The notes beneath the pieces are model-generated. The model worked only from the letters and a program-made list of their open reading frames with translations. It was not told the origin of the DNA and searched no databases. A program made the translations under genes and the position numbers. Below are positions 45,978-56,290 of a stretch of DNA of 64,000 nt, one piece after another; position 1 is the first letter of the stretch, and every line of letters starts with the position of its first letter. Origin of the DNA: Ilyomonas sp963847085. GTDB taxonomy: Bacteria > Bacteroidota > Bacteroidia > Chitinophagales > Chitinophagaceae. The stretch lies in assembly GCA_963847085.1 (NCBI GenBank), contig CAWJYO010000009.1, positions 558,001-622,000 on the forward strand, written 5' to 3'.

Positions 45978-48900
45978 ATGAAACTAACGAAACTCGTTTG
46001 CCTTTTTGGTTTTGTATGTTTTCTTGCCGCTGGCTGCAAAGAAAAACTACACAACCCGCTATTTACTCCTTTATCATCTACTGAGTCAGGCATTACGTTC
46101 AGCAATACTATTGACGAAACTAAAATGCCCGGTGATGCCTTGAATGAGTTTGCTTACATGGGCGGTGGCGTTGGTGTAATTGATGTAAACAATGATGGCC
46201 TGAAAGACCTTTTCTTTTGCGGCAACCAGGTAAGCAGTAGGCTTTATCTGAATAGAGGCAATAATCATTTTGAAGACATTACCGTAAGCGCCGGTGTGTC
46301 AACCAACGATTGGATTACGGGTGTAAGTATCGTTGATATCAACGGCGATGGTTATGATGATATTTATCTCTGCAGCTATGGCAAAACATTAGGAGCCCAT
46401 TCGCCCAATTTGCTCTTCATCAACCAACACAACAACACATTTAAAGAAGAAGCTGCTGACTATGGTTTGGCAGATACCAGCTATTCAACGCAGGCCGCAT
46501 TTTTTGATTATGATAAAGATGGTGATCTCGACATGTATCTATCCAATTACCTGTTGAATGCTTCTTATTCAGCCAATTATTTGTTTCCCAAAAATCTTAC
46601 CGGACGTTCGCCTGCCAATGATAGATTGTATCGCAACGATGGTGTTAAAAATGGTCATCCTCTTTTTACCGATGTTTCGATGCAGGCGGGCATAAAGGAA
46701 GATGGTTATGGTCTTGGTGTTTCGGTTTGCGATTTCAATATGGATGGTTATCCCGATGTTTATGTATGCAACGATTTTGTTTCGAACGACAACTTTTGGC
46801 TGAATAATAAAAACGGCACATTCACCAATATTTTAGACAAGGCCACTAAACACCAAAGTTATAGCAGCATGGGCTGCGATGCAGCTGATATTAACAATGA
46901 TAACAGGTTTGACCTGGCATCTGTTGACATGATGCCGGAAGACAATTTGCGGCAAAAACAAACTTTTTCTTTCATGAATTATGACCGGTATAACGAAGAA
47001 AGAAACTTAGGTTATTCGCCGGAGTTTATGCGCAATATGCTGCAATTGAACCGGGGAAATTATCAGCGTGGCGATACATCAATTCCTTTTTTTAGTGAGA
47101 TCGGGCAACTCGCCGGCATCAGCCAGACCGACTGGAGCTGGAGTATCTTGTTTGCCGATTTTAATAATGATGGTTATAAAGATGTGCACATCACCAATGG
47201 CATTGGAAGAGACTTTATTAATTCTGATTTTATATCGTTTAGTCAAACCAGCGGTAAGGATATGACGGCCGATCAGTTTCGAAAAACACTGCGTGATAAA
47301 TTGGTTTCATTGAAGCATGTAGAGATACCGAATTATTTATATCTCAACAAGAGCGATTACACGTTTTCAAACATCACGGATTCATCAGGCATCAAACAAA
47401 ATTCAATGTCGAATGGCGCCGTTTATGTTGACCTTGATAACGATGGCGATCTCGACTTAGTGGTCAATAACATTAACAAGGAAGCGTTTGTTTTTATCAA
47501 TAATGAGAACGAACCCAACAAGCTCAAAGTGGCTCACAGCATAGGTTTCGCCCTGCAAGGCGATAGCTTGAACACAAAGGGTTTTGGCGCAAAAGTTTTC
47601 GTGTATGCAAATGGCTTATCACAGGTGCAGGAAGAGTATCCGGTGCGCGGTTATTTATCAACTGTGGATACAAAGCTGCTATTTGGTTTGGGAAAAAATA
47701 CAAAGGCAGATTCTGTTGTTGTAATATGGCCAAATGATAAAAAACAAGTGTTGCAAAATGTAAGTGCAGATTCAACTTATACTTTATATCAGAAGAATGC
47801 AAAAGAGGCCTGGTCGCCATTAAATCCTGATACCAATCAAAGAATATTCACTGATGTTACAACTTCAATAAACGCTTTGTATAAGCACGATGATTTCATT
47901 TTTAACGACTATGCCGAACAATTGTTTTTGCCTCAAAAATATTCGCAGTTAGGTCCGTTTATTTCAACCGGCGACATCAACAGAGATGGCAAAATTGATT
48001 TTTATGTAGGCGGTGGTTTTAACTCGAACGGCAAACTTTTTATGCAAAACCAAAACGGAACATTTAGCGGAACAAATTTTACCGCCGGTTTGAAGTTTGA
48101 AGAAGATGAAGGCAGTGTGTTATTTGATGCAGATGGCGATGGCGATCTGGATTTGTTGATAACGTATGGTGATATGCGTTTCAGCGATACATCCCAGTAT
48201 TATCAACCCCGTTTGTATTTGAATGATGGGAAAGGAAATTTTACTTTTAGTGCGAATGCCATTCCATCAAACGTACGAACCATTGCAGGCTGCGTAACTG
48301 TTGCTGATTATGATGGTGATGGTGATTTGGATGTGTTTATCGGAGGTCGTGTATCGAAGCAATATCCATTATCGCCCAACAGCTTTTTACTGCAAAACCA
48401 AAACGGTATTTTTACCGATGTTACCAATAAAGTTTGCCCTGCTCTATCAAAAGCGGGAATGATAACTGCAGCGCAATGGGCTGATATCAACAACGATAAG
48501 CATCCTGATTTGATCATTGCAGGCGAATACATGCCTATACGTTTTTTTACAAATAATGGAAAAAAACTAACAGAAGTTACCGCCAAAACCGGTCTGCAAA
48601 ACAACGATGGCTTGTGGCGCAGTCTTATTGCAACTGATGTTGATGGCGATGGTGATACCGATTTTATTGCGGGCAATTTAGGCTTGAATTGCAACTATCG
48701 CGTAAGTGCAGAATATCCTATGAAATTGTATGCAGAAGATATGGATAAAAACGGAAGCATTGACCCTGTTATGTTTTATTATATCAAAGATGAAGAGGGA
48801 AAAAGAAAGCTGTATCCTTCTATCAACAGGGATCAGTTTGCTGCGCAGGTGCCAATGATTAAAAAGAAATTTTTACTTAATAAAGATTATGCGACTGCTA

Positions 48901-49326
48901 CAGCCGATGACATTTTTCCAGCTAATAAAGACTTGACAAATTTTAACCTGCAACGAAACACGGAGTTGCTGGTTTGAAAATAAGGGCAAAAACAAATTTC
49001 TAAAACATCCGTTGCCAATAGAAGCACAGTTTGCGCCGGTGAATGCCATTGTTTGTGCGGATATAGATGGCGATGGTGTAAAAGATATTTTATTAGCAGG
49101 TAATGAATATCAAACAGAAGTGATGACCGGAAGGTATGATGCATCTTATGGTTGTTTTTTGAAAGGCTGGGGCAATAAACAATTTAAAGCGGTTTCACCT
49201 GTTGTGTCAGGATTTAAAATTGATGGTGATGTAAAAGACATGAAGATGATAACAACAGCCAATAATAAAAAGCTGCTTCTTGTTGCAGTGAATAATGATA
49301 GCTTGAGAGTGTTTGAGTATAAATAA
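45978..49326 (+). CDS. FG-GAP/VCBS-repeat lipoprotein with UnbV/ASPIC domain, frameshifted near the end
   Basis: ATG 45978 gives MKLTKLVCLFGFVCFLAAGCKEK, a lipoprotein signal (LAAGC). At least ten FG-GAP-like calcium-binding loops follow, such as VNNDGLKDLFF, INGDGYDDIYL, FNMDGYPDVYV, FNNDGYKDVHI, DNDGDLDLVVNN, DADGDGDLDLLI and DYDGDGDLDVFI, with an ASPIC/UnbV-type block (FGAKVFVYANGLSQVQEEYPVRGYLS). The main frame ends at 48977. A shift around 48945 would give ETRSCWFENKGKNKFLKHPLPIEAQFAPVNAI and run to 49326. Such proteins are common, poorly characterised surface lipoproteins of Bacteroidota; here one is embedded in a xylan locus and may bind glycan. Confidence 0.85.
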
Positions 49327-49360
49327 GATACCAGTTCACATCACAAAACGGAAGATAAAA

Positions 49361-50401
49361 TCAGTCTTTGTTTTTGCCCTTTTTTAAAGAAGATTCTCTA
49401 ACAATCAATTCAGATTTAATAACCACTGTATTTGTAAGATTCATATCCCATAAGCCTTTCAAATGGTTGATCAGACCGCGTGCTGCCACCTGCCCCATTT
49501 CAAAACCAGGATAATTAATGGTTGTCAGTTTAGGACTGATAACTTTCCCGATAATATCATTGTTAAATCCAACAATGGCAATATCCTGTGGCACCCGTAT
49601 GCCTGCATCTTTAAGCAACTGCATAACAACGGCTGCACAAAAATCATTCGTTATAAAAATGCCATCCGGCAAGGTTTTCATAGATAATATTCGCTTTGCC
49701 GACCGCGTTGCGTCTTCTTCTTTGAAACCATCAATAACAATAAGCTTTTCATCAAATTTAAGTTTGTGATCCTGCAAAGCTTGCTTATAACCCCGCATTC
49801 TTTCTGCATATACATTTCTTTTCAGGCTTGATGTAATGTGTGCAATGCGCTTACACCCTTGTTGTATAAGATGCTTTGTGGCGTCATATCCGGCCTGAAA
49901 ATTATTGATAATCACTTTTGTGCCATCGCTGCCTTCAAACACACGATCAAAAAAAACAACAGGTATGTTTTTACTTTGAAATTGTTTGAAATGATCGAGG
50001 TTTTCGGTATCAAACGAAAGAGAAGCAATCACACCATCAACACGTTTATGAAACAGATTACTGGCATTCGCAACTTCAAACTTTGCATTTTCAGCAGAGT
50101 GAACAATAAGAAGATTGTATTTCGCCTCTGTTATTACTTTCTCAATACCTGTTAATACAGATGTAATAAAATAGCTGTTTAATTCATGCAGTATTACTCC
50201 GATCGTATGTGTTTTTTGCAGCCGGAGGCTACTTGCAAAAGTGTTATGCCTGTAACCCAGCTTTTCTGCAAGAGCATTTATTTTTTTCCGTGTTGATATA
50301 CTAATGGAAGCACTATCATTAAGAGCCCGGCTCACAGTAGCAGGTGATACTCCAATCTGTTTTGCTATATCGTAAATGGTTATTTCCTTTTCAACTTTCA
50401 C
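49361..50401 (-). CDS. LacI/GalR-family transcriptional regulator, probable PUL regulator
   Basis: 346 residues. The helix-turn-helix with hinge is ITIYDIAKQIGVSPATVSRALND ... TRKKINALAEKLGYRHN. The periplasmic-binding-protein-like ligand domain follows (TIGVILHELNSYFITSVLTGIEKV, DGIFITNDFCAAVVMQLLKDAG, IAIVGFNNDIIGKVISPKLTTINYP). It should bind CG-centred palindromes and respond to a sugar. Four such palindromes lie in this locus, one 55 bases upstream of its own start. Start codon is GTG (50401). The C-terminus KKGKNKD is encoded over a GCAAAAACAAA copy. It stands alone on the minus strand between the FG-GAP and SusC genes. Confidence 0.93.
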   Translation of the reverse strand: MKVEKEITIYDIAKQIGVSPATVSRALNDSASISISTRKKINALAEKLGYRHNTFASSLRLQKTHTIGVILHELNSYFITSVLTGIEKVITEAKYNLLIVHSAENAKFEVANASNLFHKRVDGVIASLSFDTENLDHFKQFQSKNIPVVFFDRVFEGSDGTKVIINNFQAGYDATKHLIQQGCKRIAHITSSLKRNVYAERMRGYKQALQDHKLKFDEKLIVIDGFKEEDATRSAKRILSMKTLPDGIFITNDFCAAVVMQLLKDAGIRVPQDIAIVGFNNDIIGKVISPKLTTINYPGFEMGQVAARGLINHLKGLWDMNLTNTVVIKSELIVRESSLKKGKNKD

Positions 50402-50455
50402 CCTCTAAACAAAGTTTTGGCATTAAAAATAGGACAACTTTTTAAAAAATATTTA

Positions 50456-50469
50456 TGCAACCGATTGCT
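50456..50469. promoter_or_regulatory. LacI-type operator TGCAACCGATTGCT
   Basis: Matches the 37866 site at 13 of 14 bases. It lies 55 bases upstream of the LacI-family gene start, suited to autoregulation. Confidence 0.7.
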
Positions 50470-50587
50470 ATTTAAAATAAAGTTCTATTTTTAGTCTGAA
50501 ATTAGCAATTTATACTTGTTGATTCAGTCTTTGGTCTATGAAATTAAAATTTTAAGCAGCAGATGTTGTAAAAATGCTGTCTGCTTT

Positions 50588-50601
50588 TGTAATCGGTTGC
50601 T
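50588..50601. promoter_or_regulatory. LacI-type operator TGTAATCGGTTGCT
   Basis: Shares ATCGGTTGC with the 39891 site and is about 170 bases upstream of the SusC start, overlapping a possible -33 region. Binding here would block SusC transcription. Confidence 0.6.
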
Positions 50602-50771
50602 TTTTATTAAATATTGTTTGCCAAAAATCAATACTAAAATGACTTGCTATGTAAATGATACCTGAAACACTCAATGTGATTTCTGTGATTCCTCCGGAAT
50701 CTCAAATATTTATAAACTAACACTTTCTTCTCTCACACAATCATTTCATACCTATTTTTAAAACAACTGTT

Positions 50772-53396
50772 ATGATTATTAGCCTCTATAATGGATCTCT
50801 TAAACGATTGTTTTTCCTGATTGGAAAACATGCTTTTGCCCCTTTGCTTCTCCTTTTCTGTGTGGCTATTACTTTACCTACTTATGCCCAAACAGATGTA
50901 CATGGAAAAGTTACTGATGAAACAGGAAAACCAGTTCCATCGGCATCTGTAACAGTAAGAGGCACTTCACGCGGAACCAGTACTGACGAAAACGGAACTT
51001 TTTCAATTTCTGTATCACGGGGCGGTACACTTATAGTAAGCTCCGTAGGATTTGCAAACAAAGAGATTAAGGTAGGAAATGAAAGCAACCTAACCATTTC
51101 ATTAACCACAACCAATCAGCAGCTCGACCAGGTAATTGTTATTGGTTATGGTACACAAAAACGCACGTCTGTTACAGGCGCCATTTCAAGTGTTAGCGGT
51201 AAAACAATAACCGAACTTCCTGTGGCAAGCGTGCAGCAAGCATTGCAGGGACGCGTTCCAGGACTACAGGTAACAAATAACGGAAGCCCTGGCACAGAGC
51301 CAATTGTTACAATAAGAGGTATTAGTTCTATCTCTTATGCTTCAAGCCCTTTGTACGTTATAGATGGATTTCCTACAGGAGATTTATCAACCTTTGACAC
51401 AAGGGATATAGAAACGGTAGATGTTTTAAAAGACGCTTCTGCGGCGGCTATTTATGGTTCAAGAGCTACAAATGGGGTAATTATAATTACTACAAAAAAA
51501 GGCAGAAGAGATGGAAAAATGAATATTAGTGTAAGCTCCAATTATGGCATTCAGGAGGTTACACAAAGATTGAGTTTATTAAACCCTGAGCAGTTTGATC
51601 AATATGCAATCGCTTACAGAGGAAGTAAAGTAGGCAGGCGATCAGACCCGTGGGTTAGCACGCCGATATATAATGGTGCAAGTACTACTTATGGTAATAA
51701 TGTTACTGATTGGCAGGACGCTTATTTTAAACAAGGCGCAATGACTCAGACTAACATTGGCTTAAGTGGCGGAAATGATGTTTCCCGTTTTTATGCATCT
51801 GCCGGTTATTTCGATCAGTCGGGTACAACACCTCGCGTAGGATATCGTCGTTATAACTTCCGCATCAATTCAGATCATAAAATTGGTAAAGCATTCCTCT
51901 TTGGAGAGAATTTATATGTGGCTTCTGCTAATCAGGCTTACGATAATAATGAAACAGGAACGAGGTCAAATTTGGTAAATGTCATTAAAATGATGCCATA
52001 TATGCCAGTTCATGATCCTACTACAAGCGATGGTTACAGAGGTGTAAATTCTGTTTTGGATGGAGGCGACCCAACCAATCCGATTGAAGATGCCTTAGTT
52101 AAAAACCCTGGAAACAGAACGACTGCAAAAATTTTTGGAACAGCATACTTGGAAGTTAGTTTTACCAAGTGGTTAAAATTCCGTTCAACATTTGGTGTAG
52201 ATTATGCCAATGGTTTAGATTACCGTTTTTCACCCATATTCAACGACAGCGGTACAGTAGCAGGTTCAAGTGCAATACAGGCGACTATTACCAACAACCG
52301 TTCTCTCTCTACTGTTCTTTTAGCCACACAACAACTTACGTTTGATAAGACTTTTGGTGATCATCATATCAACGCTGTTGCTGTTTATGAGTATCAGGGC
52401 CAAAAAACACGTCAGGAAAATGCAAATGGCAACCAGGCGTCAAATGATCTGAAAACGCTTAACAACGCATCCAATGTGTCTGTTCAAACTCTGATTGGTG
52501 AAAATTACCTGCTATCTTACCTCGGCCGCGTGAATTATGATTTTAAAGGAAAGTATTTGTTAAGCGGTGCTATTCGCCGTGATGGACTTTCCGTTTGGGC
52601 GCCTGGCAAAAAATGGGCAGTATTTCCTTCCGGTTCTGTAGGTTGGCGAATTGACCAGGAAAGCTTCATGAAGAATCAAACAACAGTTTCTGAATTGAAA
52701 TTGCGGGGCGGTTATGGAATTACTGGTCTTAATGGTACTATCTTAGGAAATACTCCCTGGTTAGTAGGTGTGAATGCAAATAGTGCTTACTATCCATTTG
52801 GCAATTCATTAAACACTGGCCCTTCTTCTTCAATTCAAAGCCTGGGAAATACCGATTTGAACTGGGAGAAAACAAAACAAACAAATATAGGCCTGGATTT
52901 AGGTTTACTAAAGAACGCATTTACATTGTCTGCTGAATATTTTCAGCGCAAAACGGATAACCTGATATTGGCTGTTCCGCTTCCTTCATCTCTGGGATAC
53001 TTAACAACTACCGTAAATCAAAACGTGGCTTCCATGAGCAACAATGGCTTTGAGTTGCAGTTGGGCTATAACGACAGACAAGGAGATTTTCAATGGAATG
53101 CTACCGGCAACCTTAGCATTATTAAAAATAAAGTGCTTACATTGGCTTCCGGCGTTACAAATATAGAAGCCGGGTCTGATGCTGATTTGACTGAAGGTTA
53201 CAATGTTACTAATACTGCACCTGGTCACCCCATCCAATCTTTTTATGGCTGGGTAACGGAAGGCATTTTCCAGGATTCCGCTTCCGTGGCTAAACATGCT
53301 ACCCAAGCCGCTGGAACCGGCGCTGGAGATATTAAGTTTAAGGACTTAAACGGAGATGGTAAAATTGATAATAATGACCGCACAGTTTTTAGGTAG
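50772..53396 (+). CDS. susC: SusC/RagA-type TonB-linked outer-membrane receptor, main segment
   Basis: 874 residues in this frame. The signal peptide ends at TLPTYAQ. A carboxypeptidase-regulatory-like domain (DVHGKVTDETGKPVPSASVTVRGTSRGTSTDENGTFSISV) and the SusC plug (QLDQVIVIGYGTQKRTSVTGAISSVSGKTITELP, VQQALQGRVPGLQVTNNGSPG, RGISSI, YVIDGFP, VLKDASAAAIYGSRATNGVIIITTKKG) follow, then the barrel. The frame stops just after FKDLNGDGKIDNNDRTVF. It imports oligosaccharides with SusD, powered by TonB. Operators upstream tie it to the LacI regulator. Confidence 0.93.
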   Translation: MIISLYNGSLKRLFFLIGKHAFAPLLLLFCVAITLPTYAQTDVHGKVTDETGKPVPSASVTVRGTSRGTSTDENGTFSISVSRGGTLIVSSVGFANKEIKVGNESNLTISLTTTNQQLDQVIVIGYGTQKRTSVTGAISSVSGKTITELPVASVQQALQGRVPGLQVTNNGSPGTEPIVTIRGISSISYASSPLYVIDGFPTGDLSTFDTRDIETVDVLKDASAAAIYGSRATNGVIIITTKKGRRDGKMNISVSSNYGIQEVTQRLSLLNPEQFDQYAIAYRGSKVGRRSDPWVSTPIYNGASTTYGNNVTDWQDAYFKQGAMTQTNIGLSGGNDVSRFYASAGYFDQSGTTPRVGYRRYNFRINSDHKIGKAFLFGENLYVASANQAYDNNETGTRSNLVNVIKMMPYMPVHDPTTSDGYRGVNSVLDGGDPTNPIEDALVKNPGNRTTAKIFGTAYLEVSFTKWLKFRSTFGVDYANGLDYRFSPIFNDSGTVAGSSAIQATITNNRSLSTVLLATQQLTFDKTFGDHHINAVAVYEYQGQKTRQENANGNQASNDLKTLNNASNVSVQTLIGENYLLSYLGRVNYDFKGKYLLSGAIRRDGLSVWAPGKKWAVFPSGSVGWRIDQESFMKNQTTVSELKLRGGYGITGLNGTILGNTPWLVGVNANSAYYPFGNSLNTGPSSSIQSLGNTDLNWEKTKQTNIGLDLGLLKNAFTLSAEYFQRKTDNLILAVPLPSSLGYLTTTVNQNVASMSNNGFELQLGYNDRQGDFQWNATGNLSIIKNKVLTLASGVTNIEAGSDADLTEGYNVTNTAPGHPIQSFYGWVTEGIFQDSASVAKHATQAAGTGAGDIKFKDLNGDGKIDNNDRTVFR

Positions 53397-53919
53397 CTTC
53401 ATTCCTAAGTTTACGTATTCATTCAACTTAGGAGCCAACTATAAAAATTTTGGTTTGTCTGTATTTTTTCAAGGTGTACAAGGCAACAAAATATACAATG
53501 CTTTACGAGCCACTACCGAAGGAATGGTTCGTTTCTTTAATGCAGGCACACAAGTACTAAATGCGTGGACACCTACCAACACCAATACCAATATTCCCCG
53601 TGCAATATCTTCAGATCCAAATCAAAATGCACGTCCATCCAACCGTTTCCTTGAAGATGGTTCCTACCTCCGCCTGAAAAATGTAATATTGAGTTACACG
53701 CTGCCGGAAAGGTCTTTACAATCTCTTACAAAAGGTACTGTCAAGAATTTCAGCATTTATGTATCATCGCAAAATATCCTGACATTTACTAAATACACAG
53801 GTTTTGATCCTGAAGTTGGTAACAGGGCGCCGGGGTCATCATCTCTAACAAACGGTATTGACTATGCTGTATATCCTCAGCCAAAAGCTTTCCAGGTGGG
53901 CATCAACGCGAATTTTTAA
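53356..53919 (+). CDS. susC: SusC-type receptor, C-terminal segment
   Basis: The final barrel strands continue in a shifted frame: FLGSFIPKFTYSFNLGANYKNFGLSVFFQGVQGNKIYN through RFLEDGSYLRLKNVILSYTLPERSLQ and YVSSQNILTFTKYTGFDPEVGNRAPG to GINANF. This is the normal end of SusC proteins. The junction with the main frame is near 53392 (DRTVFLGSFIPKF). Without it the barrel would lack its last strands and the C-terminal aromatic residue. Confidence 0.88.
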   Translation: MVKLIIMTAQFLGSFIPKFTYSFNLGANYKNFGLSVFFQGVQGNKIYNALRATTEGMVRFFNAGTQVLNAWTPTNTNTNIPRAISSDPNQNARPSNRFLEDGSYLRLKNVILSYTLPERSLQSLTKGTVKNFSIYVSSQNILTFTKYTGFDPEVGNRAPGSSSLTNGIDYAVYPQPKAFQVGINANF

Positions 53920-53942
53920 AAGAAAAATAAAAGAAAATTATT

Positions 53943-54439
53943 ATGAAACCTAATATTATTAAAGCGAAATATAAACATGCTGTTTACTGTAATTATTTTA
54001 GGTACAGCCGTTATTATTGCCTGTAATAAGCAAGCTGAACGTAACTTGATCACAACAATCCAACAACTGAAAGCTATTTTAAAACGGCGCTTGAACTTCA
54101 GAACGGAGTAAATGCTGTCTATTCCAGCATGCGTTCAGGCAACCTTGTTGGCCGTGAATGGTTCTTTACACATGATATGAGAGGTGGTGAAACAGCGCAG
54201 GAGGGGCTCAGTTAGAACAGCCGAGAGCAGAGTTATTGAAACAGCCATCTCCATCACCTTCTAATGCTGTAATGACAAGCGTTTGGACAGGAGCTTACCA
54301 AATGATCAACAGGGCTAACCTCGTTATTTCAAAAGCTCCTAATGTAACGGATGATCCTGCATTAAGAGACGTAGTTGTTGGAGAAACTAAGTTTTTAAGA
54401 GCATGGGCGTATTTTGAACTGGTATCCAATGTGGGGTGA
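53943..54439 (+). pseudogene. susD: SusD/RagB-type lipoprotein, N-terminal part with several frame breaks
   Basis: ATG 53943 gives MKPNIIKAKYKH. A one-base shift continues MLFTVIILGTAVIIACNKQ, a lipobox-like leader (IIAC). Further shifts give YFKTALELQNGVNAVYSSMRSGNLVGREWFFTHDMRGGETA, then SNAVMTSVWTGAYQMINRANLVISKAPNVTDDPALRDVVVGETKFLRAWAYFELVSN (54236-54439), the conserved SusD TPR-like start. At least four indels are needed to restore it. It follows SusC by 23 bases. Confidence 0.75.
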
Positions 54440-55481
54440 TGTGCCACTTTATACCGATCTGATTACCTCTGCCACCGGCTATAAAGCCAAATCACCGGCT
54501 GCTGATGTTTATGCACTTATAATTAGCGACTTAACCGATGCTGTTTCAAAACTACCCGACGTTGCCTCTCAGCAAGGGCGCGCTACTAAAGGTGCAGCCA
54601 ATGCTTTACTGGGAAGAGTACAAATGCAGAATGGCAATTATACGGATGCAAAAACAGCTCTGTTGCAGGTGTATGGCAAATACAGCCTTGTGCCTAATTA
54701 TTCTGATAATTTTGATGGGGATGTAAAGCTTGGATCATCACAAGTTACGCTTGGGCATGAGTTCAATTCAGAATCCGTTTTCGAAGTTACTTTCGTTGAC
54801 AAAGGTGATGACAACTTCAACTGGGGATATACCGGCGAAGGAGCTACTGCAGACGCAAGTATCATGCGCAGCCAGGAATATGGTATCGTTTGGGGCAATG
54901 TAATTCCATCAGATAATATACTCAATGAGTTTGAAGCGAATGATCCAAGATATAAGTACACATTCTACGAATCGGGCGATAATATATTGACTATGGGTGG
55001 CACTGCAGCAGGTACACCTCTTACCGAAAGCGGAATGAACGTAGCTCAAAGCAACCATAACGGCGTAGTAAAGAAAAGAGTGTATCGCAAGTATTCAGTA
55101 TTGGATTGGACCAATGATGGCTTTCATCCGGATGGTATCAATCAGCGGGTTATCCGTTATGCCGATGTGCTTTTAATGCTTGCAGAATGCGAGGCAGAAG
55201 TAGGATCACCTGCCCAAGCCGCAAGTTATATTAATGAAGTGCGCGCACGCCCCAGTGTAAACATGCCGCCGGTTACACTCTCTTCTAAAAATGCAGCCTT
55301 AGCAGCCGTAATGCATGAAAGGGCTGTAGAATTAGCAGGTGAAGAAGTAAACAATATTGATATTTTAAGATGGAGAAAAAAGGGTTACTATCCATCAATA
55401 AGGCCTGATCCAAAACCCGGTCAGGTGGATCTGTTCCCAATACCCGCGAGCGAAACTTCAGCCAATCCATTGATAAAATAA
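54414..55481 (+). CDS. susD: SusD/RagB-type lipoprotein, C-terminal part
   Basis: 355 residues. From WGDVPLYTDLITSATGYKAKSPAADVYALIISDLTDAVSKLP through GRATKGAANALLGRVQMQNGNYTDAKTALLQV, the RagB helical core continues. The typical end is VIRYADVLLMLAECEAEVGSPAQAASYINEVRARPSV, VMHERAVELAGEEVNNIDILRWRKKGYY and DLFPIPASET. It joins the N-terminal part at about 54435 through a one-base change. SusD forms the surface lid of the SusC transporter and binds glycan. The low sequence quality or decay of its first third contrasts with this clean part. Confidence 0.88.
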   Translation: MNWYPMWGDVPLYTDLITSATGYKAKSPAADVYALIISDLTDAVSKLPDVASQQGRATKGAANALLGRVQMQNGNYTDAKTALLQVYGKYSLVPNYSDNFDGDVKLGSSQVTLGHEFNSESVFEVTFVDKGDDNFNWGYTGEGATADASIMRSQEYGIVWGNVIPSDNILNEFEANDPRYKYTFYESGDNILTMGGTAAGTPLTESGMNVAQSNHNGVVKKRVYRKYSVLDWTNDGFHPDGINQRVIRYADVLLMLAECEAEVGSPAQAASYINEVRARPSVNMPPVTLSSKNAALAAVMHERAVELAGEEVNNIDILRWRKKGYYPSIRPDPKPGQVDLFPIPASETSANPLIK

Positions 55482-55501
55482 ATTGAACCAGTTATAAAAA
55501 T

Positions 55502-55618
55502 GTTCCGTAGGAACAGAAGGTAGGTAGAAAAAAAGGTGCAAAACCAAAAGCAGCTTCTGTTCCGTAGGAACGGTACTATCGAACATACACAAAGTACCGT
55601 TCCTACGGAACTTTTTTT
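55502..55618 (+). terminator. GTTCCGTAGGAAC repeats ending in a strong hairpin plus T-run
   Basis: Three copies of GTTCCGTAGGAAC or its variant lie at 55502-55514, 55559-55571 and 55599-55611. The last two are parts of perfect 19-bp arms (GTTCCGTAGGAACGGTACT at 55559-55577 and its complement at 55593-55611) around a 15-base loop, followed by TTTTTTT. This is a good intrinsic terminator after susD. A GCAAAACCAAA copy (55538-55548) lies between the first two palindromes, as in the repeats at 31371. Confidence 0.75.
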
Positions 55619-55629
55619 AAAACAGTTCT

Positions 55630-56172
55630 GTGAGCGTACTAAATAATCAAAGAAGTGCTGTCCGACTTAAAAATCTAAATCGCATTCATTTGTACAATTC
55701 CTGTTTATATAAAGCAACAAAAACCAAGCTGACACTATTGTATTCATTGAGATGCGTTCACAGAATACACTTTTGTTCCCTGTTTACTATCTGCCTTCTG
55801 GTAGGTTTGGTTTTGCCCATTTTTTTCAGTTCCTGCAAACAAAAAGTGCTGCCGAACCAGTAAATGATTGATCTTTTGAAAACGGCAGAAAAAAACGATT
55901 TTAATCAGGACAATGTTTTTAGCCCTGAAGCCAAAGTAAAATATTGTGATTCAATCATTAATCATTCCTCAGATGAAAACATGATAGCTGATGCACTTAA
56001 TAAGAAAGCAAACGCGCTTCTGCAATTGGGCGAAGAACAAAAAGCCATAGATGTGTTTCAGAATTTGCTCCGCAAAATACCGCAAGGTAATATTGAACAA
56101 AAAGAAGCTGTTCTGAAAGATATGGCCATCACATACTATACGATTAGGAGAAAGAACCAATTGCATTCATAA
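55630..56172 (+). pseudogene. FG-GAP/UnbV protein, N-terminal part: lipoprotein leader and TPR region
   Basis: The first frame (to 55863) ends in LFTICLLVGLVLPIFFSSCKQKVLPNQ, a lipoprotein leader with FSSC, and stops. The next frame (55864-56172) reads MIDLLKTAEKNDFNQDNVFSPEAKVKYCDSIINHSSDENMIADALNKKANALLQLGEEQKAIDVFQNLL, a TPR-like helical region. A further break before 56240 leads to KAIEIYKTILLDNPGDLESRWLLNIAYM. This order (leader, TPR, FG-GAP, UnbV) matches a known Bacteroidota surface lipoprotein type. The precise start is uncertain; bases 55630-55750 may be leader. Confidence 0.6.
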
Positions 56173-56290
56173 CCACAATGCTGAATCCTGCATATTCCCG
56201 ATTTCCAGCAAAGCAGTACATCATGATAAAACAGGCTCAGAAAAAGCAATCGAAATTTACAAGACTATCTTACTGGACAATCCGGGCGAT

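Larger units (their letters stand above)
50402..50771. promoter_or_regulatory. Divergent control region between LacI regulator and SusC
   Basis: 370 bases with no reading frame of note. It holds two LacI-type operators (50456-50469 and 50588-50601). A possible promoter for susC overlaps the second: TTTG at 50586-50589 and TATTGTTTG at 50612-50620. About 150 bases of untranslated leader follow before the SusC ATG, a length common for SusC genes. Confidence 0.5.

Noticed and set aside
53943..54439. Programmed frameshifting in SusD
   Set aside because: Several breaks occur within 500 bases at sites without slippery heptamers, which is better explained by indels.
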